64,000 nucleotides of DNA from Argyresthia goedartella. Taxonomy: Eukaryota > Arthropoda > Insecta > Lepidoptera > Argyresthiidae. Each line of letters begins with the position of its first letter. Position 1 is the first letter of the stretch. The notes under the pieces are model-generated. The model ran no database searches. It was given only the letters and a program-made list of their open reading frames with translations, and was not told where the DNA came from. Location: contig OX463820.1 of assembly GCA_949825045.1 (NCBI GenBank), forward strand, positions 6,522,501 through 6,586,500, written 5' to 3'. Positions 9,129 to 20,600 of this stretch are shown piece after piece. The translations under genes were made by a program, and so were the position numbers.

Positions 9129-9806
9129 GTCAAAAACTTTGAACGTCAATTTCAGTGCTTTAGAGGCGTTTTCAGCAGGCTGAAAAGTCATTTCAGGCCT
9201 TTTCAGAAGTTACTCTATCACATATCTAAAGATCGAAATTTCACCCAAGTTGCCGTCGTTTTCAGGTGCCTGAAACCTGAAGGGCACCCTCTATCAGATG
9301 ACGCCATAACCTGAAAACCCGTTTTAAGGCGTTTTCAGGATTCCTTATGGGCCTCTGAAGCACAAATCGTTATATGGCGAAATATCCGGTAGGAGTGACA
9401 GAGATAGCACTACTAGAAAGAGATAGCTATACTCGGAACATTCGAGAAGTGTGTGACAGAGATAGCACTACTAGAAAGAGATAGCTATACTCGGAACATT
9501 CGAGAAGGGAGTGACAAAGAGAGTGCACCATTAGAGAGAGAGACATATATGGTCTCGAATGTTCTCGGCCCGCACGCTGGTCCTTACTAGAATATTCGCG
9601 ATATGTGTGGACAATGTGTCCTGAGCGGCTCCGCGGGATATAAAAGGCGTCGACGGCCGGCGCGAGTTAGTTACATTTTAACTGCGATCGAGTGCTAGTA
9701 CAAGGATAATCGGAGAGAAAGACTCTTCGTGTGAATAGTGAGTGTGTTTTAATTAGTGGATTTAATTCGTGCTTTTCTATCAAATACGAACCCCACGCTC
9801 GTAACA
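9096..9806 (+). repeat. Polypurine tract and 3' LTR of the Gypsy
   Basis: The tract AGGAGGGGG lies at about 9098-9106, followed by the 697-bp LTR at 9110-9806. The LTR carries the same heat-shock-like motifs and TATA box as the 5' copy. Confidence 0.9.
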
Positions 9807-9938
9807 ATATCAATCGGGCCACGGATACCTTAAATCTTAGGTGTGTTTAGTTAGACTACTGAAATCTGACCAAGGACACAAAAGAGTGGACGTGGTCAGA
9901 TCGATCTAACAATGCAATTTGACCACGGATACTGGAGG

Positions 9939-10376
9939 ATTTATACACAGAAAATATAAAAGACTACGAGCCACACAAATGTTTACATACCCAAGCGTGG
10001 GGTCAGCAATTAATTACAGCACATCAAGTAAAGGCCTTCTATTTACACAACACAAGTTATTAACAAAATTATGTCTATTAAAAATTATGAGGGACTAGCC
10101 CATCGCTGCAACTATGGCGTAAAGAGGAGGTAAAAATTAACTGACGTATTGGATACGTCTTAGCTATTCAGAGCTCAAGGAAGGAATGCGTCAAAAACAA
10201 TCGAGAGTTACCAAACGAAATTCCAGGCTTGAATTCTGAACCTTTGTTTTTCAGAAGGCTAGTCAGCCAGCAAGCTTGACAAATGAAATAAAAATAAGTT
10301 TTACTACAATATGTATGCTTAAGTATGACTTAATAGTAAGTAGAACTTAATTTTAAGCAGAACATGTTACAACAGC
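9939..10376. repeat. Repeat R, copy A, right part
   Basis: It matches 52400-52862 over its whole length, for example GACTACGAGCCACACAAATG against the same string with one change, and both end AACATGTTACAA or close to it. Together with 2514-2655 it makes one element of about 600 bp with no visible coding sequence. Confidence 0.85.
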
Positions 10377-10392
10377 ACCAAAAATCAACGCC

Positions 10393-10896
10393 AATTGCAA
10401 CGAGCACATGTGGGGTGTTGATATCCTTGATCAGTCAATGGAATATTAACGCACTTTCATGAAAACAAGAAAATGGTCGTTGAAGGTGATACTCCACTTT
10501 TTTGATCTGGCTCTGAGCAATGCCTGGCGTCTGTACAAAATGGAATGTACAACAGCTGTGATCCCAAGTAACAAAATATTGGATTTGCTGGAGTTTAGGA
10601 TGCAAGTTGCAGATGGTCTTACCAACACACCTATTCGCCAAAAAAGGATTAGCGAGAGTGACGCCGAATCTGCTTTGGATGAGTCAAGCCTAAGGAGTAG
10701 GTTCAAGAGAGCTAATGAGCTAACCAACCCTCTCAAAATAAAAGGTACGACGGCTACGAGCACCTTCCAATTTTTGACGAGATTGCTAGTCCCCGTGTAT
10801 GCAGAATGGAAAACTGGTAGCCGGTCAAAGATTAGGTGCGAAAAGTCGGACGTGTATCTGTGCCTATCGAGAAAAAAAAAATGGTATGCGGCATAA
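10393..10896 (+). pseudogene. piggyBac-like transposase, C-terminal part
   Basis: In frame from 10393 it reads NEHMWGVDILDQSMEY, the MGGVD motif region of piggyBac transposases, then a TAA, then MKTRKWSLKVILHFFDLALS and NAWRLYK (typical K-W-x-x-x-x-F-H-x-x-D). The rest is a long C-terminal tail with RRF/KRANEL-like segments. The stop inside the motif makes it non-functional. It lacks everything upstream of MGGVD, which is what remains at 1331-2274. Confidence 0.75.
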
Positions 10897-11330
10897 CATA
10901 AGAAAAATAATTAGTAGGTCTAGTACCTGTCTAATTCAATTTACAAGTCTGATTAAAGTAATATGAGAGACTTATTATTAATTATCATTACGATGTATTT
11001 TTTGATTGATCTCAATTTCAGTTTATGGTCTAAAATATCTATAGGTAGGTAATTTAATTACATTCTACTAACTTGTTGTGGTTGTTGTATGACGAACCTT
11101 TAAAATAAAAGTTGATATTGCAAGATATGATTTTTATTTAAGATTTACAAGATTTATCGTGCTCCAGCAAAGTTAAAGTGGAAACGTCAGCATCGTGCAA
11201 GGGTTGTAAAACTGGTTTTTCGTACCACTTGCTCAAAAAAGTGACATTCTATGCCACAAAAAGCGAACATAACAATAGTCATTTTGGAATACTTACCGAA
11301 ATTTATACTGAACTACATCTGTGTTTACAC
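10897..11330. other. AT-rich spacer
   Basis: Probable 3' flank of the piggyBac relic. A short reading CKGCKTGFSYH near 11200 may be a trace of its C-terminal Cys-rich domain. Nothing else is recognisable. Confidence 0.3.
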
Positions 11331-11334
11331 CATT

Positions 11335-11850
11335 GATTTTGTATATAAAACATTTTATCTACACACGTATCATAAACCCTCTTTACTGCGTTCAAAAACC
11401 GCACGTTACGATCAGCATTATGTTAAACTACTTGGTAAAAACTCGTTTCGTATCTGGAAAACTACACATAATGGTCATTATGTGTAGTTTTTCTACATAT
11501 AATGACATTCAAATTTCGAACGCCGACGCCCACCCGCGTGCCGTCCCTAGTTTGTCTGTGAAGTTGGTACTGACATTCAAATTTCGAACGCCGACGCCCG
11601 TCTGCGTGAAGTTGGTACTAAAGAACAAGCTAAACAATTGCAGAACCACAATGCCGGTCAAACAGGCGGTTCCTGAACACATCAAAGAGAGCTTATGATA
11701 TGTGTGTAGATAAACTAGTGTATGTAACTGTACATAATTAGGCATTAAAACTCTCGAGTGATATTATTATGAAACGAGCCGAAGGCGAGTTTCATAAACC
11801 CACTCTCGAGTTTTAATGCCCTCCATTATGCAGCAGTCACATAAACTACT
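11335..11850. mobile_element. Fold-back MITE (family also at 22560-22797)
   Basis: An imperfect palindrome has arms around TTTATCTACACACGTATCAT (left) and its complement near 11700. A second hairpin at about 11744-11822 has arms GCATTAAAACTCTCGAGTG. A tandem piece starting TGACATTCAAATTTCGAACG occurs twice. An inverted relative lies at 22560-22797. No coding capacity is visible. Confidence 0.65.
11458..11491. repeat. Perfect 16-bp inverted duplication, 2-nt spacer
   Basis: The arms AAAACTACACATAATG and their complement are separated by GT, inside the MITE. Same form as the palindromes at 1990 and 15849. Confidence 0.85.
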
Positions 11851-12087
11851 AATAAGTACATCTTTTTGAAAAAGGATTACGCATTTATTATGCAGTTATG
11901 ATTATTAAATAAAATTACGAAAACCCACGAGGCCGTATGAGCTTGATGCCTTTGCTTTTCCGACAAAAATATATTAGTCTAGGAATTTGCCGCGTTTTTG
12001 TTTTCTTCAAATACTTACCTATATGTACGTTAAGTTTATTTTAATTTATTTTTATAAATAAGTTAATGTTCTAAAAAATACGTTACG

Positions 12088-12298
12088 ATGTTAAATCAAA
12101 GCGACAGTGACAGTGAATTGTCGGATTCCATCAGTGCAAATGCTGCCGTAATTATAAATAATTTGCTTCCAACAAAATCCAAGGAAAATTATTTAAAAAC
12201 TGAAGAATTTTCAACGTGGAGAAGTGCGAAAGGCCTATCAATTTCAGAATCAGTACTTCTTGTCTATTTTGATTATTTATCAAAGACAAAGGGAAGGA
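12088..12298 (+). pseudogene. Crypton-like tyrosine recombinase, N-terminal fragment
   Basis: The frame starts MLNQSDSDSELSDSISANAA and then reads LLPTKSKENYLKTEEF and VLLVYFDYLSKTK. This resembles the SAM-like core-binding domain at the start of Crypton/tyrosine-recombinase-type proteins found in many insect genomes. It is cut at 12299 by the left end of another element. The catalytic domain is absent. Assignment is by family resemblance only. Confidence 0.45.
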
Positions 12299-13522
12299 CT
12301 TTAGCGGATGACCTACTTTTGTTGACCCTGAGGGGGGGAGGGGGGTAGATGCCCCCTCTACTACTCCCCCCCGCGGAAATGCCTAGTTTCTGAGATAAGA
12401 TTATTTAAAGTTTTGAGGTTATGTTGTTAAATTAAAACAAAATTTAGACTGACCTTGATCTTTAAGTGGGGGGAGGGGGAAGGGGGTAGATGCCCCCCCC
12501 CCCCCCCCCCTACTACTACTACTCCCCCCCCGCGCGGAAAAGCCTAGTTACTTTCTTCGAAAGCGTGATTTTTCTGCCTCGACACCTTTCTCCTCCACAA
12601 ATGCTCCATAATGCTATCATCAAAATTTACATGAAAAGTAGCCACAATAACCTACTCTAGCCAATCGTTTTTGTTTGCATACGCTGCGCTCCGCTCCGGT
12701 TTAGCTTCTTCAACGTTCTAACATAACCTATAACCCGATTGAAAAGTAGCCACAATAACCTACTCTAGCCAATCGTTTTTGTTTGCATACGCTGCGCTCC
12801 GGTTTAGCTTCTTCAACGTTCTAACATAACCTATAACCCGATTGAAAAGTAGCCACAATAACCTACTCTAGCCTATACTTAGTTTTTGTTTGCATACGCT
12901 CCGCTCCGGTTTAGCTTCTTCAACGTTCTAACATAACCTATAACCCGATTGAAAAGTAGCCACAATAACCTACTCTAGCCAGTTGTTTTTGCTTGTAAAT
13001 ATAGAGAGAACAAGAAAATAGAAAATTCGCGAAACTACTAGAAAATGGACTACTACTTTGCCGCCCAACCAAAAACGCGGCAAAACGCCCCAACAAAATG
13101 CGTTCCGTTTTAAACAAAAATGACAACTTTTTTATTATCAAAAGTGATATTTTACAAAAGAAATACTAAATTAACTTTGATTGACGTAAAATAAATAAAC
13201 AAACATAAATTGCAAGTTAAATGAACGTTTTTATTAAAATAGGTATTATCAAAAAAAGATTCCACATTTCCTCATTTTTTTTAGAGAATTCTCATCTTTT
13301 CAAATATGCGTACGTCGAAATGTAGGTAATGTATTTTGACCACAGACAAGATTTAAAAATATTATTTGCGATCATTTTACAAAGTGTTTTCAGATTTTCA
13401 AAAAATCATTTCTTAAAAACTATTGAATTCCGCACCCTGAAACTTTCAGGAAGATGATCAAATGACCCCAACATGTTGCTAAAAAAGTTTGGACGCCCCA
13501 GCGAGTAGGTCATCCGCTAAAG
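12299..13522. mobile_element. Non-autonomous TIR element inserted in the Crypton fragment
   Basis: The ends are a perfect 19-bp inverted repeat (CTTTAGCGGATGACCTACT at 12299-12317, complement at 13504-13522). Inside are two blocks of long G runs followed by C runs (about 12330-12380 and 12470-12535), a 105-bp tandem array, and AT-rich DNA. There is no transposase. No target duplication is obvious. Confidence 0.7.
12633..12990. repeat. Tandem repeat, 104-107-bp unit, about 3.4 copies
   Basis: Units start GAAAAGTAGCCACAATAACC near 12633, 12740, 12844 and 12951. They contain CGCTGCGCTCCG variants and TTCTTCAACGTTCTAAC. Confidence 0.95.
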
Positions 13523-13615
13523 GTGAGCCGAAATAAATAGATTCACGAAATTACTGGCTTTTTTAAAAAGAAAATCAGACAGAAGGGCATTGCGCAAAGA
13601 AGTCTAAAATTATCT

Positions 13616-13882
13616 TTACAATTCATGTTCAACATGACCACCCATGTTCCTAATACAATTTCGTAACCTAGTTCTCAATTCATTTTTGACTGCTCTGGTT
13701 GTGAGCTGCCTTCTCATTTTTTCAGATGCGTCAATAATCCTTTGTTTCAAAATGTCTACATTTGCGTCAGGATGACCATCTTGGTACACGATACTCTTCA
13801 TGTGTCCCCATGAGTAATAATCCATCGGGGTTAGGTCTGGACACCTTGCAGGCCATGGTAGTGGACCTCCTCTCCAGATCAA
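13616..13882 (-). pseudogene. Tc1/mariner-type transposase, C-terminal fragment
   Basis: The 88-codon frame reads WPARCPDLTPMDYYSWG, the conserved W-P-x-x-S-P-D-L-x-P-x-D motif around the last catalytic acid of Tc1/mariner-related transposases, then MKSIVYQDG and a C-terminal NCIRNMGGHVEHEL. The N-terminal half is missing because the element at 13875-14290 abuts it. It cannot be active. Confidence 0.75.
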
Positions 13883-14290
13883 AGTTCATACGGATCCCGA
13901 CGATTCGTTCACACCGATCCCGCGTGGGATCAGTTGACCCCTTAATAAAATGTAGCAGTGCACACTGTCCAATTTATTCAAATTATTGGGGGGAAAGATG
14001 AACAGGAATAAACAGAATGTTATAAAGCCCCCGTACACCCTGTATTATACTGTTTCATTTACGCTTCACACGGCTTCTAATTTACCAGTATTATTATTTA
14101 CCTAAAACCCTACGTATAAAAATAATATTATATAAAGAAATCAGCATCGATAAAATGCTATTCTATATTTCGTGTCTCTGTACATTCAGATTCGGGATCG
14201 GTGTAAACTAAAATATTATATTTTTTTCGTTCACACTGATCCCGGGATCGGTGTGAACGAATCGTCGGGATCCGTATGAACTTTGATCTG
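13875..14290. mobile_element. MITE with 48-bp near-perfect TIRs
   Basis: Left arm 13875-13922 (starting CAGATCAAAGTTCATACGG) and right arm 14243-14290 are reverse complements; the match continues past a 3-base insert. The outer flank has GATCCCGGGATT, which hints at a longer parent repeat. Confidence 0.8.
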
Positions 14291-14552
14291 ATCCCGGGAT
14301 TCGTATGAACTAACCCAATTAAATGGTTATTTATAATTCCCATCACAGAGTACCTTTGTTATATACTGAAAATTCCCATCCAGACGTTCACACTGAATCT
14401 TCTCTGTGATCCTTTCACTCTCTTCTTATTTGGATTCCGTAGCATTTTATTTGACCATTCTACCTCATTGAATAGCTAGAGAACTGGAGATGTTTTAGGT
14501 TTTGTTTGCACAAACAGTTACTAGTTTTTTTTTTTGGTGACACTGCTTCAAA

Positions 14553-16115
14553 AAAATCAAAATCAAAATCAAAAATCATTTATTTCCATAGGATGTTGTT
14601 ACATCACTTAGATCCGTCATTACATTTTTTTGGGTGAGTTCACTAACACAATGGCGGAATCTGTGGAGAAGAGCTCACCGAAGAAACTCCACAGTCGTCG
14701 CATCTTTTGCGTTTCCTTTTTTAAATAAAATATTGTCAAATTACAAAATGAATGCTAATTATACATATATCGAAACAGCCTGTTACTCAAACAATCTATT
14801 CCCATGGACATCTGTCCTCTAAGTAATCAGATATCCTATAGTAACCTTTTTTATACAATTTCTGTTTTATTATTATTTTAAACTTGTCTAAAGGTAAGTT
14901 TTTAATATCAATAGGGACCTTATTGTAATAGCGTATACAATTGCCTTTAAAAGAATTACTAATTTTATGTAGTCGGCTTACATAAGCAACCAACTTGTCT
15001 TTATTTCTAGTATTAAAATTGTGTATATCACTGTACTTCTGAAAATTAGTTATATTTCTTTTTACATACACAAGATTGTCATAGATATATTGAGACACAA
15101 ATGTCAGAATATTGATTTCTTTAAACTTTTCCCTCAGTGACACTCTAGGCCCTAATCTATAAATTGCACGAACAGCCCGTTTCTGCAGAATAAATATACT
15201 ATTAGCATTCGCAGCGTGACCCCACAATAAAATACCATAGGTCATTAGACTATGAAAGTAACTAAAGTAGACTAGTCTAGCGGTGTCTACGTCGGTAAGA
15301 GCTCTAATTTTTTTAACTGCGAACGCTGCCGATCTCAGTCTGTTCGACAAATTATTTATATGAGGATCCCATTGTAGTTTGGCGTCTAAAGTAATGCCCA
15401 AAAAGACAGTCGACTGCACAAGGTCCAATCTCTGTCCTTTTATAAATATGTCTGTAGTTACCGGGTTCACATTGGGTAACACGAATTTAATACATTTAGT
15501 TTTCTTTTCATTAAGTAATAAATTGTTAACAGTAAACCAGTTCACTATACTAGATATAGCATTGTTTACATCGTCATAATTTGATTGCTGTCTTTTAACT
15601 TTAAATATCAAAGAAGTATCATCGGCAAACAATACTAACCCATGTTTTGCTTTAACAAGGTAAGGTAAATCATTAATATATACTAAAAACAAGAAAGGAC
15701 CAAGAATTGAACCTTGCGGCACGCCCATACTTATTGAAGACCCAGGTGATCTTTTCCCATTAACATCGACCATCTGAACCCTATCTGTTAGATATGACTC
15801 CAGAAGGCCAAGTGCCTGATCTTTTACACCATAATGGCGTAACTTCCTAAGGCTTTTGATTGCGTCCATCATGACACTCTTCATGATGGACGCAATCAAA
15901 AGCCTTGGATAGATCGCAGAAGACACCTATTGCATCCATTGCGTCTTCCCAGGTATCAAAAATATTGTCGATTAGTTCAACACCAGCATCGGCTGTTGAA
16001 CGACCCTTTGTGAAACCAAACTGAGCAATATGAATTAAATTATTGAGATAAAAATGACTTTGCAATTGATTAAGTATGAGTTTTTCAAATATTTTGCTAA
16101 GCGTTGGTAGTATCG
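14553..16115 (-). pseudogene. Non-LTR retrotransposon reverse transcriptase, 5'-truncated
   Basis: Minus strand. From about 16110 it reads AQFGFTKGRSTADAG and LSKAFDCVHHE (RT domains 2-3). A palindrome at 15849-15906 then breaks the frame; RT resumes with KLRHYGVKDQALGLLESYL, GVPQGSILGPFLFLVYINDL, FADDTSLIF (catalytic loop with Phe for Tyr) and FLGITLDAKLQWDPHI, and ends with the C-terminal YYNKVPIDIKNLP. Downstream, the 3' end has a TGATTTT-type repeat tail at about 14560-14590. It is a jockey/CR1-like LINE. Apart from the palindrome the frame is well kept. Confidence 0.85.
15849..15906. repeat. Perfect 26-bp inverted duplication, 6-nt spacer
   Basis: The arms start AAGGCTTTTGATTGCGTCC (15849-15874) with the complement at 15881-15906. 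The left arm is not duplicated RT sequence in the right orientation: it is the reverse copy of the KAFDCVHHE codons, and it replaced the next RT codons. Confidence 0.9.
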
Positions 16116-17179
16116 ATATGGGTCAAAGTCAACCCATTAAGTTAACATGCGATATTCGGTTTTCGGGTTGGGTGTTTCATACTAACAATGGTTGGTTTTG
16201 ATCCGTGCTAGCATCTCCCAACGTATGTTGATCGACTTACCAGTCACCCTGTATATAATGCCTAACTTTCAGGTCTCTACAATGCTTAGTTTTAAAAATC
16301 TCCGTGGCCGCTCGATTCTCCGCGTTTCAATAGCGCGGCTACGTTCAAACGCTTCTAAATTTTAACCATAACTTAGACAAATTTATGGTTCTCGGAATCA
16401 ACGTATACAATTTTTTACAAAATTTTGGCAGTTTTTTTTAAATAACGCCGTGGCCGCGCCATCAAAACGCACACTAACCTAAACTCTAAATTTCAAACAA
16501 TAACATTTTATTCGTAATCTGGTCATTTTCTGAGATCTGGCAAATGGGCGCTGTGAGTACAGAGGGACCATACTTTAAAGGCTGTCTCTTAATCTTCTAA
16601 AATTTTAAGGTTTCGTTTACATGGAGGCTTACTAAATCCCTGGCAACTTAAATCGAAAATCCGAGCCTGGTCCCTCGGTCCTCAAATACATCAAAATTTG
16701 CGATTTAGGATAGGACACTTTGGTCAGATTCCTTTAACCTAACAGGTTTTGTATTATAATAAGAACAGTTTTCGGCATGTAATCCAAAATTTATTATAAA
16801 TAGATACATTTATAGCACTCGAAAAAAGTTACAATAATCTAGTAGATCACCTCTATATTAGTAAATTGAAAATTCTATAGTGCACCACTTCAAGTACTAA
16901 CAATATCTAATACGAAGAATATACGTTTTTATAGACAAAAGCTCTTCCAAATACTTCACATGTATTTTCAGATAGTAAAGATTATAAGAAAATGGGGTGG
17001 AATGAAATTTGGCTTTTAAGATGAAAATTCAAAATCAGTCTTAGGGCACTGAGCACAAAATTAATATATATTATAATAATTATGTAATGTGATACGTAGT
17101 GCCTTGTGCAAATACACACTCCAAAGTAGAAAATTACCTACTAATGACGACAACACTAAAAACTACTGCACTATTCGAG
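16116..17179. other. Intergenic, AT-rich
   Basis: Lies between the truncated LINE and the tetraspanin 3' end. No ORF or repeat structure that I can name; about 16130-16260 ends in a CCCTGTATA-type motif common at insect MITE ends. Confidence 0.3.
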
Positions 17180-17573
17180 TTTATTTCAGTCCGACTACAT
17201 AGATATTATTTGCCTCCATATTTCCTTAATATTTGCACAAAAACAACACAATAAACTAAATTATACACATAACCAGAAGTCCTCAGTCTCTGCCTACCTC
17301 TTTTCTATAAAAAAAGAGTCGGATGTTAATTGTATTTATGTACCAGAAGATAGATATCCTTATCACTACATTAAAAATATATGGACTTATGGAAATATCA
17401 ATTAAAATAAAATCTCAATTCATTACAAAATATACAAATAGAAAGTTATAAAAAAATCGTAAAAAATATAATATGTTGTACTTAGAGACGGAAACATGAA
17501 ATCTCTTGTATTTGTGAAGAAGAGACTGGTCGGACTATGATTGGTACATAGCAGGGGTAGTTGATGGGCGCCT
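17180..17573 (-). other. Probable 3' UTR of the tetraspanin
   Basis: It follows the stop codon. The first good poly(A) signal on the minus strand is AATAAA at 17180-17185. The true cleavage site could lie further on. Confidence 0.4.
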
Positions 17574-17639
17574 CTAGACGGTTTCGTACTGGCTGCGGAT
17601 GGAGCGGGCGAGACAACAAGCGAACATCACTCCAATCAG
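17574..17639 (-). CDS. Tetraspanin coding exon 5 with stop
   Basis: 21 codons plus TAG at 17574-17576: LIGVMFACCLARSIRSQYET and V. Juxtamembrane cysteines are possible palmitoylation sites. A MITE begins about 50 bp upstream of its acceptor. Confidence 0.9.
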   Translation of the reverse strand: MIGVMFACCLARSIRSQYETV

Positions 17640-20600
17640 CTGAAAAGAAGATACAATTCATATATGGTGTTTGACACAAAGATTCCTTTATTCCCAGTTG
17701 CCCCTGCGCCGAACGCCACCAGTGGCAACGGGGATAAACATAATTCAAATCGATCCTAGTTGCCACTGGAAGCCCCCACTAGTGACCGTTGTACACTCCT
17801 CGTATATTTTATTTATTTATTCGTATCGCCGAAGTTGTTGAGTCGTTCTTATATCTAACATGCGTTTATTCAGATGGGGTGGCAGAAGTTGTCCAACTTC
17901 TAAAAATATTACAGCTTTATCGTGGTGACAGATGTCACTATTTTCACAGGTGTAATAATTTTGACAGATTTCATGATGATCATGAGGTTGTCATGAAAAA
18001 ATTGTGACACCTATCAAAATCTTATAGATATAGATATAGAAGAGCACAGCCCTCACAAGTGGCCATTCCCAGTTAGTTGCCTCCGGTGGCAACTGGGAAT
18101 GATTTGAATGATTTTTGTCCCAGTTGCCACCGGTGGCGTTGGGCGCCCCTGCTGGGAATCATAGATCAAAGATTCGTAAGCACACGCCCGGGAAAAAGTT
18201 GTTTCCCAGACGATTTCTGCTTTATGGAATAGTTAGTCCAACATACCCTGAAAATGTCGGTGAAATTTCAGAATAAGTCCTATTATATATTATGTCATTT
18301 CTACGCCCTTCTCCACCCAGAGTGGTCCAATGCATACAAGAGGCAAAAAATGACGTTTGCTAAGATATGTAAGTAAATATTTACAGTAATAAATAAATTA
18401 GACTTTTAAGATGTTAAGCAAAAGTAAAAATATCTGAACGGCTGACTTTTAAGATGTTAAGCAAAAGTAAAAATACCTAAACGGCTGATCGTAGGCTGAT
18501 GAAACTTGGTACTTAGGTATTTCATAATTAGTCCAGTTGGTCCACTAACAGCAAAATTGGTCTCTCTTATGGTTATGGAGGAATCCAAGTTTTTGCTGCT
18601 GTGCGTATATTTTAGGGTTTTCTAGATCTCGTAAACTACGCGGCGTAAAAAGACGAAAATTGGCATGATTGTTCATGGCAATAAGTCCAAATTGGTCCGG
18701 AAAATCATTTACGAAAATTCGTATAGTTAACCTGTAGTCAACGTCTAATGATAAAAAAATGCGCCAAGTCCGTAAGTAATTAACATTTTCTAAATAGAAT
18801 TAGTGCTATATAGAAATAGCGTTTTTAAACATATTTAGTGTAGTAAGTATTTTATTACAGTTTTATTTTATGACTCTAGGTATACTAATATTGCAATGCT
18901 ACACCGCTTCACAAACCGTGGGCTAAGACGAGAAATAAACGGCAAGAAAACTCAATCCAGCCCATTTACTTCGACGCGGATTTGTTGAGTGATCGGTTCT
19001 TTGTCATTGAAGTGTATTCATTGATATCATAGTACATTTTATGTTTTAGGATTTTAGTAACCATTTTTTTTTGAAAAAAATGTAAATCCAAAGTTTGTAT
19101 TTGGCAATAGGTTAAATATTTTTATGGCGACATAGAAACACTTTTTCTATATAGCACGCATTTGGGAGAAAGAAGTACTATATGGTTTGTTTTTATTACG
19201 TAGATTTCTTGTGTGAATTGTGTTTCGTTCTATAAAACGTGTATATATAGTTTTTCTTAACGAACATTAAGCACTCTAGGATAAATATCGATGGAAAAGT
19301 TAGAATGACTATTTTTCTCTCTCGTATAATCGGTACCTATGCAAAGTATCAGTAGGTAAGTTGTTCATTTTAGTGCTATCTCTAGTTAAATATCGCTGTT
19401 ATCATTACGAAACTCAACAAATACTTCAAGATTGGTAGGTATGTAGATTATATTGATGTCATAATATTTAAAAAAAAGTTAATTACCTAGGCGGATATTT
19501 CTGATTTTCATTAGACGGTGATGTACGGATTTTCGTTATTCGACTAATTTGGACTAGTTGCCATGAACAATCGTGATAATTTTTTGACTTCATACGAAGA
19601 TTACGATATCTCGAAAACCCGAAAACTTTCGCCTAGCAAAAACATTAGATTTCTCCATAACCACAAAAGCGACCAATTTTTCTGTTAATGGACCAATTGG
19701 ACTAATTATGAAGTACCTGACTGTACCAAGTTTCATCAGCCTACGATCAGCTATTTCGATTATTTTTGCTGGGGGAACGTACGCCCAGCAAAAACTGTTT
19801 TTCGTTAATAACTGCTTAATTTTAATAGCACTAATTCTCAGATTTCTCCGCAATTTACAGGGCATGTTGGACTAATTATTGCAAACACCAGAAATCGTCA
19901 AGGAAACAACTTTTTGCTGCTCACCCAATACTCAAACTTCCTTATTACTGTCTATATTTACAAATATATTCGGTACTCGTCATTGTATTGCGATGACTAA
20001 CGAGTTGTTGTGTGAAATGCAATACTAGTATTTGCTAAACAAAAACCGCACGACATATGCTATGCTAATTGTAAGGTCATGTCCAGACTGGGAAGACTCG
20101 ATATGGCTGCTGAAAGTGGTTTAGCTGCTGTAGAAGAGGAAATCAAACATCAACTGTAACATATTTCCCAAATCGTCCACTTTCGTAAATGCTAAAACAT
20201 TTTAATGCCATTATTAAGCTTCTATTGTAATTACTTATGTGAACCAGGCCCAGGTTCGACCTCTGTGGCACTGCGGTTCAAGGTCCTGCCTCAAACGCAA
20301 GAGGTACCGGATTGGATTCTCGCCGGTTACTGGTTCCCACGGCACAGGGTATCCCAGTGTGGGGCCAGCCCCCCTAGCCAAATTGCATTCGCTATCTTAT
20401 CACTCGGTACGACGACGCTAAGAAAATGTATGCGATTTGACGTTTGCCGATGCAAAGTATCTCGTGACTTTGAAACGTCAAATGGCATACATTTTCTTAG
20501 CGACGTCGTAGCCAGTGAAATGTATGTAAGCGAATGCAACTTGGCTAGGGGCCAAAATAAATGAATGTGTCTGAATATAATTGTTTATATTAGGGCTTCC

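Larger units (their letters stand above)
5521..9806 (+). mobile_element. Gypsy (Ty3-like) LTR retrotransposon, internally deleted
   Basis: LTRs at 5521-6229 and 9110-9806 start TGTTACG and end TAACA. A 4-bp target duplication ATAT flanks the element (5517-5520, 9807-9810). A primer-binding site follows the 5' LTR and a purine tract precedes the 3' LTR. The LTRs differ mainly by one short deletion, so the insertion is fairly recent. Coding content is gag, a zinc knuckle and an integrase. Protease, reverse transcriptase and RNase H are missing, and an Arg/Asp-rich stretch occupies that place. It is inserted in the MULE. Confidence 0.95.
2656..9938 (-). mobile_element. MULE (Mutator-like) DNA transposon with a nested Gypsy
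   Basis: The terminal inverted repeats are about 75 bp. The left copy starts near 2656 and the right copy ends near 9938; they share the core ATTGCATTGTTAGATCGATC and the following ACCACGTCCACTC. Flanking octamers ATTAATAC (2648-2655) and ATTTATAC (9939-9946) differ at one base and fit the 8-9 bp target duplication of MULEs. The paralogous repeat R at 52 kb provides the empty site. Inside are a MULE transposase in pieces (minus strand), a 103-bp minisatellite, a 101-bp retroposon and the Gypsy at 5521-9806. Confidence 0.8.

Noticed and set aside
5521..9806. Endogenous retrovirus with env
   Set aside because: No frame lies between integrase and 3' LTR; the integrase frame runs into the LTR.
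10459..10896. A long piggyBac-like frame that might be a domesticated PGBD gene
   Set aside because: Only the C-terminal part is open, an in-frame stop lies in the MGGVD region and the catalytic core is missing.
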